Shown here: one piece after another, positions 1 through 5,534 of the stretch
Position numbering within the stretch: the stretch's first letter is position 1
Layout: each line of letters begins with the position of its first letter
DNA from: Acidobacterium sp.
GTDB taxonomy: Bacteria; Acidobacteriota; Terriglobia; Terriglobales; Acidobacteriaceae
DNA: 5,600 bases
Direction: 5' to 3'
NCBI GenBank assembly: GCA_003152595.1
Contig: PMAM01000256.1
Coordinates: 1 to 5,600 of the forward strand
Translations under genes and position numbers: made by a program
Notes under the pieces: generated by a model
Databases searched by the model: none
Seen by the model: the letters and a program-made list of their open reading frames with translations, nothing else
Told to the model about the DNA's origin: nothing

Positions 1-386
1 TTGCACGAGTACGCCAGCGCCCGCTCCGCATCGAATGCGTTCTGCTCGCGCGGATGCGTGCACGCCACATCGCGTCCCGCAATTCGCAAATCTCCGTGGC
101 ACACCACGGTCGTCTCTGGCCGCACGCGTCCCTCGCGCAACGCCGCCATCAGAAACAGCGGCTTCAGCGTCGATCCCGGCGCGGTCGCCACGCGTCCTGC
201 ATCGGGCTCGCGCACTGCCGCCGCCAGGCGACCATCGCGTCCATCCAGCACCACCCCGACCGCGCTCGTTCCGGACAGCGCCTTATCCAGCGCCCGCTGC
301 GCCGCACTCGACCCCGGCTCAGCACCGGCGAGTGACACGCCGCTGACCATCGTCAGGACGATCGCCGCTCGAGCCATCCAGCGCAT
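1..386 (-). CDS. Penicillin-binding protein transpeptidase-type protein, N-terminal part (runs off left edge)
   Basis: The first 128 codons are visible, read from an ATG at 386; the gene continues beyond position 1. Residues 1-22 look like a Sec signal peptide, with basic residues R2 and R6, a hydrophobic core and an A-G-A cleavage motif ending at residue 22. Residues about 40-60 (VGVVLDGRDGRLAAAV) match the first strands of the PBP transpeptidase fold. The SxxK active-site motif is present as PGSTLKP with Ser72 and Lys75. The last codons read AYSC followed by AA-, consistent with the second motif SxN (the third base lies outside the window, so Asn or Lys). Family members cross-link peptidoglycan in the periplasm. 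Ser72 lies very early, so there is no room for a glycosyltransferase or PBP dimerisation domain. A GTG at 395 is an alternative start; only a weak TGGA precedes the ATG. It lies 28 bp downstream of the tRNA on the same strand and may share its transcript. Family is confident; the exact class (cross-linking enzyme, beta-lactam sensor or beta-lactamase-like) is not. Confidence 0.8.
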   Translation of the reverse strand, partial: MRWMARAAIVLTMVSGVSLAGAEPGSSAAQRALDKALSGTSAVGVVLDGRDGRLAAAVREPDAGRVATAPGSTLKPLFLMAALREGRVRPETTVVCHGDLRIAGRDVACTHPREQNAFDAERALAYSC

Positions 387-414
387 GCGTTCCACTGTAA
401 TCTGAATGTTGGAT

Positions 415-491
415 TGGTGGCGGCGGGTAGGATCGAACTACCGACCTTGGGGTTATGAATCCCACGCTCTAACCATCTGAGCTACGCCGCC
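415..491 (-). tRNA. tRNA-Met (anticodon CAT), elongator type
   Basis: A complete cloverleaf can be drawn over 77 nt. The acceptor arms GGCGGCG and CGCCGCC pair in all 7 positions. The D stem is GCTC/GAGC. The anticodon loop is TTCATAA with CAT at 455-457. There is a 5-nt variable loop, a T stem GGTAG/CTACC with loop TTCGATC, discriminator A73, and CCA encoded at 415-417. The first base pair is G-C, which argues against initiator tRNA-fMet, where position 1 is unpaired with 72 and the anticodon stem has three G-C pairs next to the loop. A CAT anticodon could also be tRNA-Ile2, in which C34 is modified to lysidine; the acceptor and T stem look more like elongator Met, but this is a judgement. 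The anticodon stem has one non-Watson-Crick position, A31 opposite C39. Confidence 0.93.
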
Positions 492-538
492 ATGGGGTGG
501 AGGGCCGCTGGAAGAGGCTTCCGGGACCGGCCTTTTTC

Positions 539-544
539 ATCATA
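539..544 (-). promoter_or_regulatory. Candidate -10 box of the tRNA promoter (TATGAT)
   Basis: On the minus strand the sequence reads CGTATATGATG, giving a TATGAT hexamer that matches 5 of 6 bases of the sigma-70 -10 consensus. It would start transcription about 40 nt before the mature tRNA 5' end at 491, a normal leader for processing by RNase P. No good -35 hexamer is seen 16-18 nt upstream; that position is occupied by a GGTTGC repeat. The call rests on the -10 match and location only. Confidence 0.4.
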
Positions 545-553
545 TACGAGCTC

Positions 554-574
554 CAGGCGCAGGTTGCGGGTTGC
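554..574. repeat. Short degenerate heptad repeat (GGTTGC units)
   Basis: The plus strand reads CAGGCGC, AGGTTGC, GGGTTGC in consecutive 7-bp steps; the last two units differ at one position and the first is more diverged. The repeat lies between the divergent tRNA and GH31 genes, at the place expected for the -35 region of the tRNA promoter. Two good copies are few, so chance is not excluded. A second heptad-type element is found at 5398-5445. Confidence 0.35.
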
Positions 575-730
575 AGGGGCTCCGGCGCTGACGGTTGACA
601 TTCAGAAGTCGCAGCAAATGCTTTACGGCGGGCGCCACGAGCACGGCGTGCGGTACGCGTTTTCAGACCCAAAGCGTAAACTGGCGAGCGGGCATCCATC
701 TCCGCAACGCCAAAGAGATCAAAAGAAGCT

Positions 731-3133
731 ATGAACCAAGGGACTGCGGTTTTCTTTGTCTTCCTGCTGCTGGCTGCCGGCAGCGCCCGCGCACAAAAGC
801 AGATCGTTCTGGAACGGCGCGACGCGACTGTGACGCTGGAAGCGTACTCGCCAAACATCGTGCGAATCACGATGAGCCTTGAGAAGAGCGCGGCGCTGGC
901 GGGGCCAGGCTATGGAATCAGCGCGCAGCCGGCGGACGCGGGCTGGACCTACGAGCACACCCACACGATGGACACCTATCGGTCCGATCGAATGACGATC
1001 CGGATGCCGGTGCCGCATTACGGGCCGCGCAACAGGAAGTACACCTGCGACACCTGCCAGTACTTCTCGGGATCGACGCCCTGGATCCCGCTGACGGTGG
1101 ACGATGCCAGCGGAAGAACGCTGATGGACATGAGCGACTGGCAGATGAGCGTGCCGAATCATAAGGACGGCAACGCCGCGGTGCTCAATGAGGTGAAGCC
1201 GTCGATTACGTATGACCATTACGATTCGCGCAATCCTGATGGCGTGTACGACCAGGTGGGCGCGAGCTTCCACTCGCCCGACGACGAGCACTACTACGGC
1301 CTGGGCCAGAACCAGGAGGGCTGGCTCGACCATCGGGGGCATCCGGTGCGCTGCTGGAACGACTATCTGGCGCCGGCTGCTCCGAGTTTCTGCGTGCCGC
1401 TTCTCGTGACCAACAAAGGCTACGCGGTGATGTGGGACAATCCTTCGAAGACGACGATTGAGCCAGGATTCAATGAGCAGACGCGGTGGATCTCCGAGTT
1501 GGGCGACCGCGTTTCGTTTTTCGTGATCGCCGGAAAGAACACCGATGAGCTGTACGAGGGCTATCGGCTGCTGACCGGCGACACGCCGATGCTGCCCAAG
1601 GCGGCGTATGGATACATCCAGTGCAAGCAGCGTTACTCGAGCCAGGCCGAGGTGCTGGCGGTGGCGGATGACTACCGGCAGCGGCACCTGCCGCTCGATG
1701 TGATTGTCGTCGACTGGTTCTACTACACAAACATGGGGCAGATGGATTTCGACGCGCAGTCCTGGCCTGATCCAAAGGCGATGAACAAGAAGCTGCACGC
1801 CGAGGGGATTCAGACCATGATCAGCGTGTGGCCGCGCTTTGTGCCGACCGACCGGTTCTACCGCGAGATTGCCGAGCACGGATGGTTCGAGCATCTGGCC
1901 GACGGCACACCGACGAACGGGCTGCCGTATGACAAGGCAGGCTCGGATATCGACACCACGAATCCCAACGCGGCGAAGTGGTACTGGGGCACGATCCGCG
2001 ACAACATCGTGAGCAAGGGCTTCGACGCGCTGTGGGCCGATGAGACCGAGCCGGATTTGCCGCCCAACGGCAGCTACTTCCACATCGGACCGGGGACAGA
2101 GTATTTCAACGTCTATCCGCTGTTTCACACGGCTGCGCTCTACGACGGCTTCCGCGCGGATACGGATCATCGGGCCCTGATTCTTTCGCGCGATGGCTAC
2201 CTCGGGGTGCAGCACAACGGAGCGATGGTCTGGTCGAGCGACATCTTCCCTCTGTGGGATGTGCTGAAACGGCAGGTGCCGACGGGCCTGGACGTTGCGG
2301 CTTCAGGGCTGCCTTACTGGAGCAACGACACGGGCGGTTGGCAGGGATTGCCGGCGGTGCATCATCCGGAGCATCCGCCGCTGCTCGATCCGTCGGACGC
2401 GCGCGACAATGTCGGCGGCTACGATGACTATCCGGAGCTGTACACGCGCTGGTTCGAGTACGCGACGTTTCTGCCGATCATGCGCACCCACGGCACGCGG
2501 GAACATAACGAGGTGTGGTCGTATGGGAAGCAGGCGGAGCCGATCCTGGAGCAGTATCTGAAGTTGAGATATCAGCTGATGCCGTACGTCTATTCGCTCG
2601 GCTGGTTCACCCATAAGACGGGCGCGCCGTTCATGCGCGCGCTGTTCATGGATTTCCCCGACGACCCTAAGGTCGCTGAGATCGGCGACGAGTATATGTT
2701 CGGGCCGGCGTTTCTGGTGGCTCCGGTGACCGACCAGGGGCAGACGACCAAGCCGGTGTATCTGCCCGCCGGGGCGGACTGGTACAACTACTGGACCCAC
2801 GAGCGTTTGCACGGCGGCCAGACGGTGATGGTAAACGCGCCGATCGACAAGCTGCCGTTGTTCGTTCGCGCGGGTTCGATTATTCCGCTGGGAAGTGCGG
2901 TGGACAGCACGGCAGACAAGCAGACGATTGCGAAGGTGCAGGTGTGGCCGGGTGCGAATGCGGAGTTCGATCTCTACCAGGACGATGGACGCACGTACGC
3001 GTATGAGAAGGGCAATTTCCAGCTCACTCACCTGGAATGGGACGAAAGCACCCACGAGCTGCACCATACGGGGACAGCAGCGTGGAGCGAGCCCGACGCG
3101 CAGGTGGTCGAGGTGATGGCGGAAACGCGCTGA
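731..3133 (+). CDS. Secreted glycoside hydrolase family 31 (alpha-xylosidase / alpha-glucosidase type)
   Basis: An 800-residue enzyme predicted to remove alpha-linked xylose or glucose from the non-reducing end of oligosaccharides by a retaining mechanism. Residues 1-21 form a signal peptide (hydrophobic core FFVFLLLAAG, cleavage motif A-R-A before Q22), so it should act in the periplasm or outside. Residues about 22-285 are the N-terminal beta-sandwich; about 290-620 the catalytic barrel; about 625-715 the proximal beta-sandwich; about 725-795 a DUF5110-like distal domain (YQDDGRTYAY). The nucleophile is Asp437 in ALWADETEPDL; the acid/base is Asp504 in VWSSD; Asp533 in PYWSNDTGGW and His587 in RTHGTRE are conserved subsite residues. 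The W-x-D-x-x-EPD form resembles bacterial xyloglucan alpha-xylosidases, but substrate cannot be settled by eye. The ATG at 731 is the only available start, since an in-frame TAA lies at 677-679; the preceding AAGAAG is a poor ribosome site. Unusual: a CxxC pair at Cys106/Cys109 and no basic residue in the signal peptide n-region. No sugar-use genes adjoin it. Confidence 0.93.
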   Translation: MNQGTAVFFVFLLLAAGSARAQKQIVLERRDATVTLEAYSPNIVRITMSLEKSAALAGPGYGISAQPADAGWTYEHTHTMDTYRSDRMTIRMPVPHYGPRNRKYTCDTCQYFSGSTPWIPLTVDDASGRTLMDMSDWQMSVPNHKDGNAAVLNEVKPSITYDHYDSRNPDGVYDQVGASFHSPDDEHYYGLGQNQEGWLDHRGHPVRCWNDYLAPAAPSFCVPLLVTNKGYAVMWDNPSKTTIEPGFNEQTRWISELGDRVSFFVIAGKNTDELYEGYRLLTGDTPMLPKAAYGYIQCKQRYSSQAEVLAVADDYRQRHLPLDVIVVDWFYYTNMGQMDFDAQSWPDPKAMNKKLHAEGIQTMISVWPRFVPTDRFYREIAEHGWFEHLADGTPTNGLPYDKAGSDIDTTNPNAAKWYWGTIRDNIVSKGFDALWADETEPDLPPNGSYFHIGPGTEYFNVYPLFHTAALYDGFRADTDHRALILSRDGYLGVQHNGAMVWSSDIFPLWDVLKRQVPTGLDVAASGLPYWSNDTGGWQGLPAVHHPEHPPLLDPSDARDNVGGYDDYPELYTRWFEYATFLPIMRTHGTREHNEVWSYGKQAEPILEQYLKLRYQLMPYVYSLGWFTHKTGAPFMRALFMDFPDDPKVAEIGDEYMFGPAFLVAPVTDQGQTTKPVYLPAGADWYNYWTHERLHGGQTVMVNAPIDKLPLFVRAGSIIPLGSAVDSTADKQTIAKVQVWPGANAEFDLYQDDGRTYAYEKGNFQLTHLEWDESTHELHHTGTAAWSEPDAQVVEVMAETR

Positions 3134-3136
3134 CGC

Positions 3137-3649
3137 TTACCAGAGAGTTTTGGCCTCGGCGATCATCGCGTCTTCGGCGATCGGAAGCAGGAAGGTATTG
3201 CCGAATTCAAACCGGGCGTAGCCGGCGGGGTCAGGCGGCAGCGAGCGGATAAAGAGGGCTTCGCGGCGGACGACAACGGCCGAGCGCGTGCGGCCATGAC
3301 GATCCAGCAGGTCGTGGCCGTGCCGGCAGAGGTCAAAGGCGGGATCACACAGCGTGACGACGGCGATGCGCGCTTCGACGCGGATGCGGTGCTGATAGGT
3401 GGAAAGGGCGAGCTGGACGGAGCGGTCGCGGCAGGTGAGCAGGTTGTGACGGGCGAGATCCCAGGCGGCCTCGAGACCGCGATCCGCAGGTGAAGTCGCC
3501 AGCAGAGGATGCGTGCGGCGGAGGCGCCCCCAGCGCGGGGAAAGAACGAGCATCTCGTGCGAGCCTTCAGCGTGCGTGGCGTGCGGGTCGAAGCAGCGGA
3601 CGAAGCGCTCGGCGTCGGCGAGGACCGGAATGGATTCCGTCGTAGCCAT
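3137..3649 (-). CDS. Hypothetical protein, 170 residues
   Basis: I do not recognise this protein. The ATG at 3647-3649 opens a 170-residue frame ending in TAA at 3137-3139. It looks soluble: no signal peptide, no membrane helix and no low-complexity stretch. It has balanced acidic and basic residues, is rich in Arg and His, and contains four cysteines (C19, C73, C101, C108) without a clear metal-binding spacing. A WDLARHNLL segment near 63-71 and RSVQLALSTYQHRIRVEARIAVV near 76-98 suggest mixed helix then strand, but no catalytic motif stands out. Its stop codon is 3 bp from the GH31 stop on the other strand. It lies downstream of guaB in the same direction across a 133-bp gap holding its own -10 box. 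The reading frame fills the GH31-guaB interval better than any alternative, which is the main reason to call it a gene. No Shine-Dalgarno sequence precedes the ATG. Confidence 0.65.
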   Translation of the reverse strand: MATTESIPVLADAERFVRCFDPHATHAEGSHEMLVLSPRWGRLRRTHPLLATSPADRGLEAAWDLARHNLLTCRDRSVQLALSTYQHRIRVEARIAVVTLCDPAFDLCRHGHDLLDRHGRTRSAVVVRREALFIRSLPPDPAGYARFEFGNTFLLPIAEDAMIAEAKTLW

Positions 3650-3654
3650 GGCGG

Positions 3655-3668
3655 ATGGTCGAAACCAT
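3655..3668. repeat. Small perfect inverted repeat upstream of the hypothetical gene
   Basis: ATGGT (3655-3659) and ACCAT (3664-3668) are perfect inverted arms around a 4-bp CGAA spacer (TTCG on the minus strand). The element overlaps the edge of the candidate -10 box and lies 6 bp before the start codon. It could be a small operator or, if transcribed, part of a UUCG-capped hairpin. With 5-bp arms it may be chance. Confidence 0.3.
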
Positions 3669-3672
3669 TGTA
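3667..3672 (-). promoter_or_regulatory. Candidate -10 box (TACAAT) for the hypothetical gene
   Basis: The minus strand reads CCTACAATGG; TACAAT matches 5 of 6 consensus -10 bases. The spacing predicts a transcript start near 3660, only about 11 nt before the ATG at 3649, which fits the absence of a Shine-Dalgarno sequence. The sequence 16-18 nt upstream (around TGCTTT) is a poor -35 box. Confidence 0.35.
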
Positions 3673-3782
3673 GGCGCGGAATGCGAAAGGAAAGCAGATC
3701 TTTGCGCTGCGAATTTTGAATTTGCCACGCGAGGATACGCCTGCGGAACTTCCGGTGGCGCTCCCATTGGACGGCGCTCTCG

Positions 3783-5306
3783 TTACTCGACGTGGTAGTT
3801 GGGGGCTTCGCGGGTGATCAGGACGTCGTGGACGTGGGATTCGCGGAGGCCTGCCGAAGAGATGCGGACGAATTTTGCCTTTTGCTGGAGCTCTTCGATG
3901 GTGGCGGCGCCGCAGTATCCCATGCCGGAGCGAAGACCGCCGACCAGTTGGTAAACCATGGCTTCGAGCGCGCCGCGATAGGGCACGCGGCCTTCAATGC
4001 CTTCGGGGACGAATTTGCCGAGGCGGTTGGCATTGCCGTTGCGCTGGCGGTTGACGACGCTCTCGTTGTTGTCGTCGATGTCGAGGTCTTTGGTTCCCTG
4101 GAAGTAGCGCTCGCCGCCGCCCTGGGCCATGGCGGAGAGGGAGCCCATGCCGCGGTAGGCCTTGAAAGAGCGCCCCTGGTAGAGGATGGTTTCGCCCGGA
4201 CTCTCGTCGACGCCGGCGAAGAGGGAGCCGATCATGATCACGCTGGCTCCGGCGGCGATGGCCTTGGTGATGTCGCCGGAGTACTTGATGCCGCCGTCGG
4301 CGACGATGGGGATGTTGTGTTTGCTGGCGGCTTTCCAGGCCTCGCTGATGGCGGTGATCTGCGGCATGCCCGCGCCGGTGACCATGCGCGTGGTGCAAAT
4401 GGAGCCGGGACCGATGCCGACTTTGATGGCGTCGGCGCCCGCATCGATGAGGGCTTCGGCGCCTTCGCGGGTGGCAACGTTGCCGGCGAGCAGATCGACC
4501 TGGGGGAAGCGCTTTTTGACTTCGCGGACGGCATCGAGGACACGCGAGGAGTGGCCGTGGGCGGAGTCGATGGCAAGAACGTCGCAGCGGTTGCGGACCA
4601 GTTCCTCTGCGCGCTCCAGAAAGTCACCGGTTGCGCCGATGGCGGCGCCGACGCGGAGACGTCCCTGCTCGTCTTTCGATGCGTTGGGGTACTTGAGCTT
4701 CTTCTGAATGTCCTTGACGGTGATGAGGCCCTTGAGCACGTAGTTCTCGTCGACGACCAGGAGCTTTTCGACACGGTGCTGGTGGAGGATGTCCTCAGCC
4801 TGCTCGAGGGTAGTGCCAACGGGGACGGTGATGAGGTTTTCCTTCGTCATCACCTCGGCAATGGGGATGTCGGTGCGGGTTTCGAAACGGAGGTCGCGGT
4901 TGGTGAGGATGCCGACCAGCTTTTTGTTGCGCGTGACGGGGACGCCGGAGATTTTGTAGCGGCGCATGACCTCGAGGGCGTCGGCGATGAGCTGTTCGGG
5001 GGCCATGGTGACGGGATCGACGATCATGCCGGACTCGGAGCGCTTGACCTTGTCGATTTCGCCGGCCTGCTGCTCGATGGTCAGGTTGCGATGCACGATA
5101 CCGAGGCCGCCCTGCTGCGCCATGGCAATGGCCATGCGGGATTCGGTGACGGTGTCCATGGCGGCGGAGAGCAGAGGGGTGGTGAGGGGGATCCTCTTCG
5201 TGAGCCGGGTCGCCGTGGAGACTTGTGCGGGAGCAATTTCGCTCCAGGCGGGAGTCAGCAGGACGTCGTCAAAGGTCAGGGCTTCGGGCAGGGGCTGCTC
5301 AATCAT
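3783..5306 (-). CDS. guaB: IMP dehydrogenase
   Basis: This 507-residue cytoplasmic enzyme oxidises IMP to XMP with NAD+, the rate-limiting step of guanine nucleotide synthesis. The N-terminus (EALTFDDVLLTPAWSE) is the family hallmark and sits at the usual distance from the ATG at 5306. Residues about 93-205 form two CBS domains, the regulatory Bateman module, inserted in the catalytic barrel. The active-site loop GPGSICTTR carries catalytic Cys304. Phosphate- and IMP-binding segments are seen at ADGGI (336-340) and MIGSLFAG (358-365), followed by AYRGMGSL (383-390). The flap pair Arg400-Tyr401 is in ERYFQ. VPEGIEGRVPYRG (433-445) and the C-terminal RESHVHDVLITREAPNY (488-504) complete the family pattern. 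The length exceeds the usual 485-490 because about 21 extra polar residues lie between ERYFQ and VPEGIEGR. No Shine-Dalgarno sequence precedes the start. guaA is not adjacent in the visible region. No intrinsic terminator is seen after the TAA at 3783-3785, so readthrough into the downstream hypothetical gene is possible. Confidence 0.98.
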   Translation of the reverse strand: MIEQPLPEALTFDDVLLTPAWSEIAPAQVSTATRLTKRIPLTTPLLSAAMDTVTESRMAIAMAQQGGLGIVHRNLTIEQQAGEIDKVKRSESGMIVDPVTMAPEQLIADALEVMRRYKISGVPVTRNKKLVGILTNRDLRFETRTDIPIAEVMTKENLITVPVGTTLEQAEDILHQHRVEKLLVVDENYVLKGLITVKDIQKKLKYPNASKDEQGRLRVGAAIGATGDFLERAEELVRNRCDVLAIDSAHGHSSRVLDAVREVKKRFPQVDLLAGNVATREGAEALIDAGADAIKVGIGPGSICTTRMVTGAGMPQITAISEAWKAASKHNIPIVADGGIKYSGDITKAIAAGASVIMIGSLFAGVDESPGETILYQGRSFKAYRGMGSLSAMAQGGGERYFQGTKDLDIDDNNESVVNRQRNGNANRLGKFVPEGIEGRVPYRGALEAMVYQLVGGLRSGMGYCGAATIEELQQKAKFVRISSAGLRESHVHDVLITREAPNYHVE

Positions 5307-5372
5307 GATGAAAAGATGCGCGCCGGCCTCGATTGTTTCAGAGTGGTTATTTGGGCTGGCGGGCTTCTGGCA

Positions 5373-5378
5373 ATTGTA
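5373..5378 (-). promoter_or_regulatory. Candidate -10 box (TACAAT) for guaB
   Basis: The minus strand reads TGCTTTACAATTGCC; TACAAT matches 5 of 6 bases of the -10 consensus and predicts a leader of about 60 nt before the guaB ATG at 5306. The expected -35 position, around 5395-5402, has no good hexamer and touches the start of the heptad palindrome at 5398. The upstream intrinsic terminator implies that guaB needs its own promoter between 5307 and about 5445. Confidence 0.4.
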
Positions 5379-5397
5379 AAGCAGGGGGCGGTGGAGA

Positions 5398-5445
5398 AGC
5401 GGTCAGCAGTCAGCAGTCGGCGTCTTTCGCTGACGGCTGACCGCT
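5398..5445. repeat. Palindromic repeat made of 7-bp units
   Basis: The left arm AGCGGTCAGCAGTCAG (5398-5413) and right arm CTGACGGCTGACCGCT (5430-5445) are inverted copies matching at 15 of 16 positions, around a 16-bp centre. The arms are tandem heptads: GGTCAGC, AGTCAGC, AGTCGGC at 5401-5421 on the left, and inverted GCTGACG, GCTGACC at 5429-5442 on the right. This architecture suits a dispersed intergenic repeat (REP-like or short tandem heptad class) and could fold as a hairpin in DNA or RNA. It lies between the upstream gene's terminator and the guaB -10 box. The structure is directly visible; dispersal in the genome is inferred. Confidence 0.8.
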
Positions 5446-5446
5446 G

Positions 5447-5489
5447 AAAAAGAAAAAGCCAGCGCCGGCGGTTTGCGTCCGGCACTGGC
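5447..5489 (-). terminator. Intrinsic (rho-independent) terminator of the upstream minus-strand gene
   Basis: On the minus strand, GCCAGTGCCGG (5479-5489) pairs with CCGGCGCTGGC (5458-5468), giving an 11-bp GC-rich stem with one G-T pair and a 10-nt loop. It is followed directly by TTTTTCTTTTT (5447-5457). It lies 46 bp beyond the TAG stop at 5535-5537, so it should end that transcript and separate it from guaB. Confidence 0.9.
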
Positions 5490-5492
5490 AGA

Positions 5493-5511
5493 GGTCCGGA
5501 ACGGGTCCGGA
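5493..5511. repeat. 8-bp direct repeat GGTCCGGA, able to form a small hairpin
   Basis: GGTCCGGA occurs at 5493-5500 and again at 5504-5511. Because TCCGGA is self-complementary, the two copies can also pair as a 6-bp stem with a 5-nt loop in the minus-strand transcript. It lies in the 3' untranslated region between the TAG at 5535 and the terminator. It may add transcript stability or be a binding site; nothing else supports a function. Confidence 0.4.
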
Positions 5512-5534
5512 CGAAAACTGATTGTGTCCCGCGG

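Noticed and set aside
1..405. A 134-codon plus-strand frame at the left edge
   Set aside because: The opposite strand encodes a PBP-type protein with a signal peptide and SxxK motif. The plus-strand product is Ser/Arg/Ala/Thr-rich without motifs.
595..627. A perfect TTGACA (595-600) as the -35 box of the GH31 promoter
   Set aside because: The hexamers at 16-19 bp spacing (AATGCT, ATGCTT, TGCTTT, GCTTTA) match the -10 consensus poorly, and the predicted start would leave a leader of about 100 nt. A single 6-mer match is not enough.
469..870. A 133-codon minus-strand frame between the tRNA and GH31
   Set aside because: It overlaps the tRNA and the certain GH31 N-terminus, and its product has no recognisable features.
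719..2215. A 498-codon open frame on the minus strand opposite GH31
   Set aside because: It lies antisense to the catalytic half of a clear GH31 enzyme, and its product is a Val/Arg/His-rich sequence without domain features. Long antisense frames are common in GC-rich genes.
2303..3067. A 254-codon minus-strand frame opposite the GH31 C-terminal half
   Set aside because: Same antisense artefact; Arg/Val/His-rich with no recognisable motif.
3650..3782. A terminator for guaB in the spacer after its stop codon
   Set aside because: Short GC-rich repeats such as GAGCGCC occur, but no stem followed by a T-tract could be drawn on the minus strand.
5398..5445. The heptad palindrome as a CRISPR repeat, IS end or attachment site
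   Set aside because: There are no spaced repeated copies, no transposase or integrase nearby and no target duplication. It is a single compact inverted element.
3792..5447. A 551-codon open frame on the plus strand opposite guaB
   Set aside because: It is exactly antisense to a well-conserved IMP dehydrogenase. Its product is Gly/Ala/Asp/Val-rich low-complexity sequence, as expected from mirrored GC-rich codons, and resembles no family.
5303..5485. A 60-codon minus-strand frame upstream of guaB
   Set aside because: It would translate through the terminator stem, its T-tract and the heptad palindrome and overlap the guaB start. The composition is an artefact of those elements.
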